DNA of 24,983 nucleotides from positions 1 to 24,983 of the forward strand of contig CBFHLC010000031.1 of assembly GCA_965656605.1 (NCBI GenBank), in the 5' to 3' direction. The position numbers were made by a program, and so were the translations under genes. How positions within the stretch are numbered: the first letter of the stretch is position 1; every line of letters starts with the position of its first letter. Source of the stretch: Litorivicinus sp965656605. GTDB lineage: Bacteria > Pseudomonadota > Gammaproteobacteria > Pseudomonadales > Litorivicinaceae. The notes under the pieces were generated by a model. It searched no databases and was not told where the DNA came from. It worked only from the letters and a program-made list of their open reading frames with translations. Positions 22,284 through 24,983 of the stretch are shown piece by piece.

Positions 22284-23602
22284 TCGATCAACAGCTGCCA
22301 CAGGATTCCAAGCTACGCCATCCGGACTTTGAGTTTGGCGTGGCGACCTCGTCGTTTCAGATTGAGGGCTCCAGTCGGTTGGACAATCGTCAGCCCAGTA
22401 TTTGGGACGACTTCTGCCGTGAATCCGGTCGTATTCTGGATGGCAGCAATGGCGATGTGGCCTGCGATCACTATCACCGTTTTGAATCGGACTTGGATCT
22501 GATCAAGGCGTTGGGGTTTGATCACTATCGCATGTCCCTCGCCTGGCCCCGACTGATCACCGAGTCAGGGCAGCTAAACGATAAGGGCGTGGATTTTTAC
22601 CGTCGTCTGCTAGAGGCCTGTCACGCGCGTGGAATCACGCCCAATGTGACCCTGTATCACTGGGATTTGCCCAGCTCGTTGCAGGGCGGCTGGTTGAATC
22701 GCGATACCGCTTATCGATTTGCCGACTATGCCGCCGCGACAACTCGTGCGTTGGGTGATTTGATGCCTCGCGTGGCGACGCTGAATGAGCCCTGGTGCTC
22801 ATCGATTCTGAGTTATGACATCGGTGCACATGCGCCGGGTCATACTGATCGTGCCGAAGGCTTGCGTGCCGCGCACCATCTGATGCTGGCTAGCGGTTTA
22901 GGCCTGCAAGCCATGCGGGCAGAGCGTAGCGATCAGTCTTTGGGATTGGTATTGAATTTCGAAGCCCTTCACAGCGCAGGTGAGTCACACGATGCTGCTC
23001 GTGATTTGGTCCACGCCGAGCGCGTTCGTTTTTGGATGGATCGCTTGAACAATCGTGAACCGCACGCAGGTTTAATGGCCCAGGGCGGACAGGATGAGCA
23101 GGCCGGCGACCGAGCCATCATGGCCGAGCCGCTGGATTGGCTGGGCGTGAATTACTACACCCGCAGCATGGTGACCGCGCAGGACAATCAACGCGGCTAT
23201 GACTGTCAGCCTGAGGGTTCAACCGAGCGCACCCATATTGGCTGGGATATCTATCCGCAAGGCTTGACGGATGTGCTGGTCGAGTTGCACCAGGACTACG
23301 ATCTGCCCCCGCTATACATCACTGAAAACGGTGCTGCCTGTGATGATCATTTAATTGACGGCGCAGTCCATGATGAGCAGCGGGTTCGCTACTTCCAAGG
23401 CCATCTGGCGGCGGTCGATGCGGCTTGCAACGCCGGGGTGGATATCCGCGGATACTACGCCTGGTCGTTGATGGATAATTTCGAGTGGGCGTTTGGTTAT
23501 ACCCAGCGGTTTGGTTTGGTCTATGTCGACTATGGCACTCAGCGCCGAGTGCCTAAGCACTCAGCGCATTGCTGGACCGACTTTTTGGCCCGGCGCGGCT
23601 AG
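22280..23602 (+). CDS. GH1 family beta-glucosidase, cytoplasmic
   Basis: Retaining glycoside hydrolase of family 1, 440 residues, normal length. The acid/base Glu170 lies in TLNEPW (168-172) and the nucleophile Glu349 in YITENGA (346-352). The N-terminal FEFGVATSSFQIEG (17-30), LYHWDLP (125-131) and the late SLMDNFEWAFGY (396-407) are family marks. There is no signal peptide, so it acts on imported sugars. The motif around 413-427 has no 6-phospho-sugar signature (I do not see the Ser-Lys-Tyr pattern), so I favour a beta-glucosidase over a phospho-beta-glucosidase; cellobiose or other small beta-glucosides are likely substrates. It is coupled to glk through ATGA (22280-22283), which supports glucose as its product. 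Its stop directly abuts the stop of the convergent ABC permease gene. Confidence 0.94.
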   Translation: MIDQQLPQDSKLRHPDFEFGVATSSFQIEGSSRLDNRQPSIWDDFCRESGRILDGSNGDVACDHYHRFESDLDLIKALGFDHYRMSLAWPRLITESGQLNDKGVDFYRRLLEACHARGITPNVTLYHWDLPSSLQGGWLNRDTAYRFADYAAATTRALGDLMPRVATLNEPWCSSILSYDIGAHAPGHTDRAEGLRAAHHLMLASGLGLQAMRAERSDQSLGLVLNFEALHSAGESHDAARDLVHAERVRFWMDRLNNREPHAGLMAQGGQDEQAGDRAIMAEPLDWLGVNYYTRSMVTAQDNQRGYDCQPEGSTERTHIGWDIYPQGLTDVLVELHQDYDLPPLYITENGAACDDHLIDGAVHDEQRVRYFQGHLAAVDAACNAGVDIRGYYAWSLMDNFEWAFGYTQRFGLVYVDYGTQRRVPKHSAHCWTDFLARRG

Positions 23603-24751
23603 TTACTTAACCGAGCCGGCCACCAGGCCGCGAACAAAGAATCGCTGCAGGCTAAAGAACACAATCAGCGGCAGCACAATCGTAATGAAGGCCCCAGAGG
23701 TCAGGATCTCCCAGTTCGAGCCACGCGTGCCTAACAGCGCTCGTAGCTGGGCGGTTAGCACGATCTGATCCTCGGCCTGCCCCAGGAATACCAGCGCGAC
23801 CAATAAATCGTTCCAGACCCACAGGAATTGGAAGATCGTAAAGCTGGCCAGCGCGGGTACCGACAACGGCAGTACGATTTTGGTAAACACTTCAAAGTGG
23901 CTGGCGCCGTCGACCCGAGCGCACTCAATCAGATCCTTGGGCAGCCCCTTCATATAGTTACGCATCAAATAGATGGCCAGCGGCAGGCCGAATCCGGTGT
24001 GGGCCATCCAAACCCCGACATAACCCTTGGCCTCGAATCCAAAGAAGTTGCCGACATCGCTGTATAGACGCAGCAACGGCACCAGTGAAGTCTGAAGCGG
24101 CACCACCAGCAATCCGATCACGCCGGCGAACAGCCAGTCGCGCCCTTTGAAGGGCATCCAGCTAAAGGCGTAGGCGGCAAAGGCTGCCATCAGCACTGGG
24201 ATCACCGTGGCCGGGATGGTGACGGTTAGAGTATTGATAAAGGCTTGGCCGAGCTTGCCGTTGATCAAGACTTCGCTGTAGTTCTCGAGAGTGAACGAGG
24301 GCGGTTGGGCATAACTGAAAAATACCCGTTTACCGCGACTGCCACTGAAGGGCTTTTCTGGCGAGACGAACCGATAGCTGCCATCCGCGTTTACCGTCAG
24401 CAAAGTGCCGTTACGTAGCTCAACGGTCTCGCCCACGGCGGCCTCGGTTGGCGCGCGCTGACTTCCGCCAAAGCGCAGGATCTGGTAGCCGGTCAGTGCA
24501 ATCTCGAGCTGTCCTTCCAAGATCCAGCCGTCATCGGTCTGGATCTGTGTGTCCGGGTGTCCAGTGCGCTCGAATACCGTTTGTTCAGAGTCGCTCAAGG
24601 CTGTCCACCAGCCACTTTGAGCCAGGGCGTCTTTGTCACGCACTGAGCTGACCAGCAAGCCCAGTGTTGGCACTAGCCACAGGATCACTAGGCAAATTAG
24701 GCCGGCGCCGGCCAGCAGACGGGGTAGGGTACGATCGGTGGGCTTGCTCAT
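23603..24751 (-). CDS. Sugar ABC transporter permease, AglG/MalG-like, with large extracytoplasmic insertion
   Basis: Inner-membrane permease of a CUT1-type carbohydrate importer, 382 residues from the chosen ATG (complement of 24749-24751). That start overlaps the upstream permease stop in ATGA and has GGAG 8 bases away; a longer frame starting 13 codons earlier is rejected. Segment 1 lies near 11-38. Residues about 38-160 form a polar domain expected to sit in the periplasm, absent from ordinary MalG proteins (about 280-300 residues) but, as I recall, present in AglG of rhizobial alpha-glucoside systems. Five more segments follow. The EAA loop, where the ATPase docks, is visible at about 276-296 (ECARVDGASHF then KIVLPLS). 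The ATPase and binding protein are not in the window. The substrate is unknown; the GH1/glk neighbours suggest a glucoside or glucose. Confidence 0.9.
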   Translation of the reverse strand: MSKPTDRTLPRLLAGAGLICLVILWLVPTLGLLVSSVRDKDALAQSGWWTALSDSEQTVFERTGHPDTQIQTDDGWILEGQLEIALTGYQILRFGGSQRAPTEAAVGETVELRNGTLLTVNADGSYRFVSPEKPFSGSRGKRVFFSYAQPPSFTLENYSEVLINGKLGQAFINTLTVTIPATVIPVLMAAFAAYAFSWMPFKGRDWLFAGVIGLLVVPLQTSLVPLLRLYSDVGNFFGFEAKGYVGVWMAHTGFGLPLAIYLMRNYMKGLPKDLIECARVDGASHFEVFTKIVLPLSVPALASFTIFQFLWVWNDLLVALVFLGQAEDQIVLTAQLRALLGTRGSNWEILTSGAFITIVLPLIVFFSLQRFFVRGLVAGSVK

Positions 24752-24983
24752 CGTCCCAGCTCCTCTTTTCTGAATCGGCGAATGTTCCAAATCATGATGG
24801 GTACCACCGATAGCATCAAAATAATCGCGATGGCGCTGCCACGTCCGAAGTCACCGGCACCCCGGAACATCCAGTCGTACATCAAGTTGGCCAGCACCTG
24901 GGTGTCCCACTGACCATTGGTCATGGCCAGTACAATATCGAACACCTTGAGCACCAAGATGGCGATGGTAGTCCAGACCACCA
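24748..24983 (-). CDS. Sugar ABC transporter permease, AglF/MalF-like, C-terminal end only
   Basis: Only the last 78 residues are in the window; the 5' part lies past the right edge. The visible part contains LKVFDIVLAMTNGQWDTQVLANLMYDWMF, then GDFGRGSAIAIILMLSVVPIMIWNIRRFRKEE, the typical end of MalF/AglF-type permeases with the last membrane segment at about the final third. The stop TGA overlaps the ATG of the second permease (ATGA, 24748-24751), so the two subunits are translated from one message. The MTNGQ and DFGRGSA motifs are close to the AglF group as I remember it. Together with the AglG-like partner this forms the two-permease core of the importer. Confidence 0.88.
   Translation of the reverse strand, partial: VVWTTIAILVLKVFDIVLAMTNGQWDTQVLANLMYDWMFRGAGDFGRGSAIAIILMLSVVPIMIWNIRRFRKEELGR

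Noticed and set aside
1..24983. Mobile elements, CRISPR array, tRNA or rRNA genes
   Set aside because: No transposase or integrase frame, no regularly spaced repeats, and no cloverleaf or rRNA-like stretch was seen.

Overview
The window looks like chromosomal core DNA from a free-living, flagellated, probably marine or halotolerant gammaproteobacterium. It is GC-rich, roughly 55-58% by eye. The support is the gene set: PlsB-type acyltransferase, long single-chain PurL, MltF, RsmJ, a tesA / ybbA-ybbP divergent pair as in E. coli, and gap divergent from edd-glk as in Pseudomonas. The genus cannot be fixed from this sequence; an Oceanospirillales/Pseudomonadales-like lineage is my inference. I see no IS element, prophage, CRISPR array, rRNA or tRNA, and no gene-free stretch longer than about 260 bases.

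Layout. 1-2755 (minus): a soluble chemoreceptor with two signalling tips, followed 14 bases later by a protein with two CheW domains (cut by the window edge). 3014-3496 (+): tadA. 3493-5126 (minus): lipoprotein transglycosylase mltF and a small DUF7352-like protein. 5198-8950 (+): purL. 8951-9763 (minus): an exported protein of unknown function. 9782-10713 (+): an 85-residue unknown protein and rsmJ, whose start is unclear. 10710-12686 (minus): plsB. 12704-14020 (+): a dGTPase-family gene with a TTG start. 14003-14599 (minus): tesA. 14598-17754 (+): an ABC ATPase and its large FtsX/MacB-type permease. 17751-18284 (minus): a UPF0149-like acidic protein behind a perfect 10-bp hairpin. 18324-19349 (minus): gap. 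19478-23602 (+): edd-glk-GH1 beta-glucosidase in overlapping frames. 23603 to the edge (minus): two inner-membrane permeases of an AglF/AglG-like sugar ABC importer.

How the genes work together. The right end is a sugar module. An ABC importer would bring in a glucoside, the cytoplasmic GH1 enzyme would release glucose, Glk would phosphorylate it, and Edd and Gap serve the Entner-Doudoroff route. Eda and Zwf are not in view. The 128-base gap/edd spacer holds a perfect TATAAT for edd and two HexR-like partial palindromes. The left end is a chemosensory pair that probably belongs to a larger che cluster off the left edge.

The most distinctive structural feature is extreme compaction. All six convergent gene pairs abut or overlap by 0-18 bases, and three of the six divergent pairs have their starts within 18 bases of each other. 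Neighbouring transcripts must therefore overlap. I find no convincing new biological system. The best leads are the matched double-tip receptor and double CheW, the compact junctions, the start-codon hairpin at 18285-18311 and the unresolved rsmJ start.
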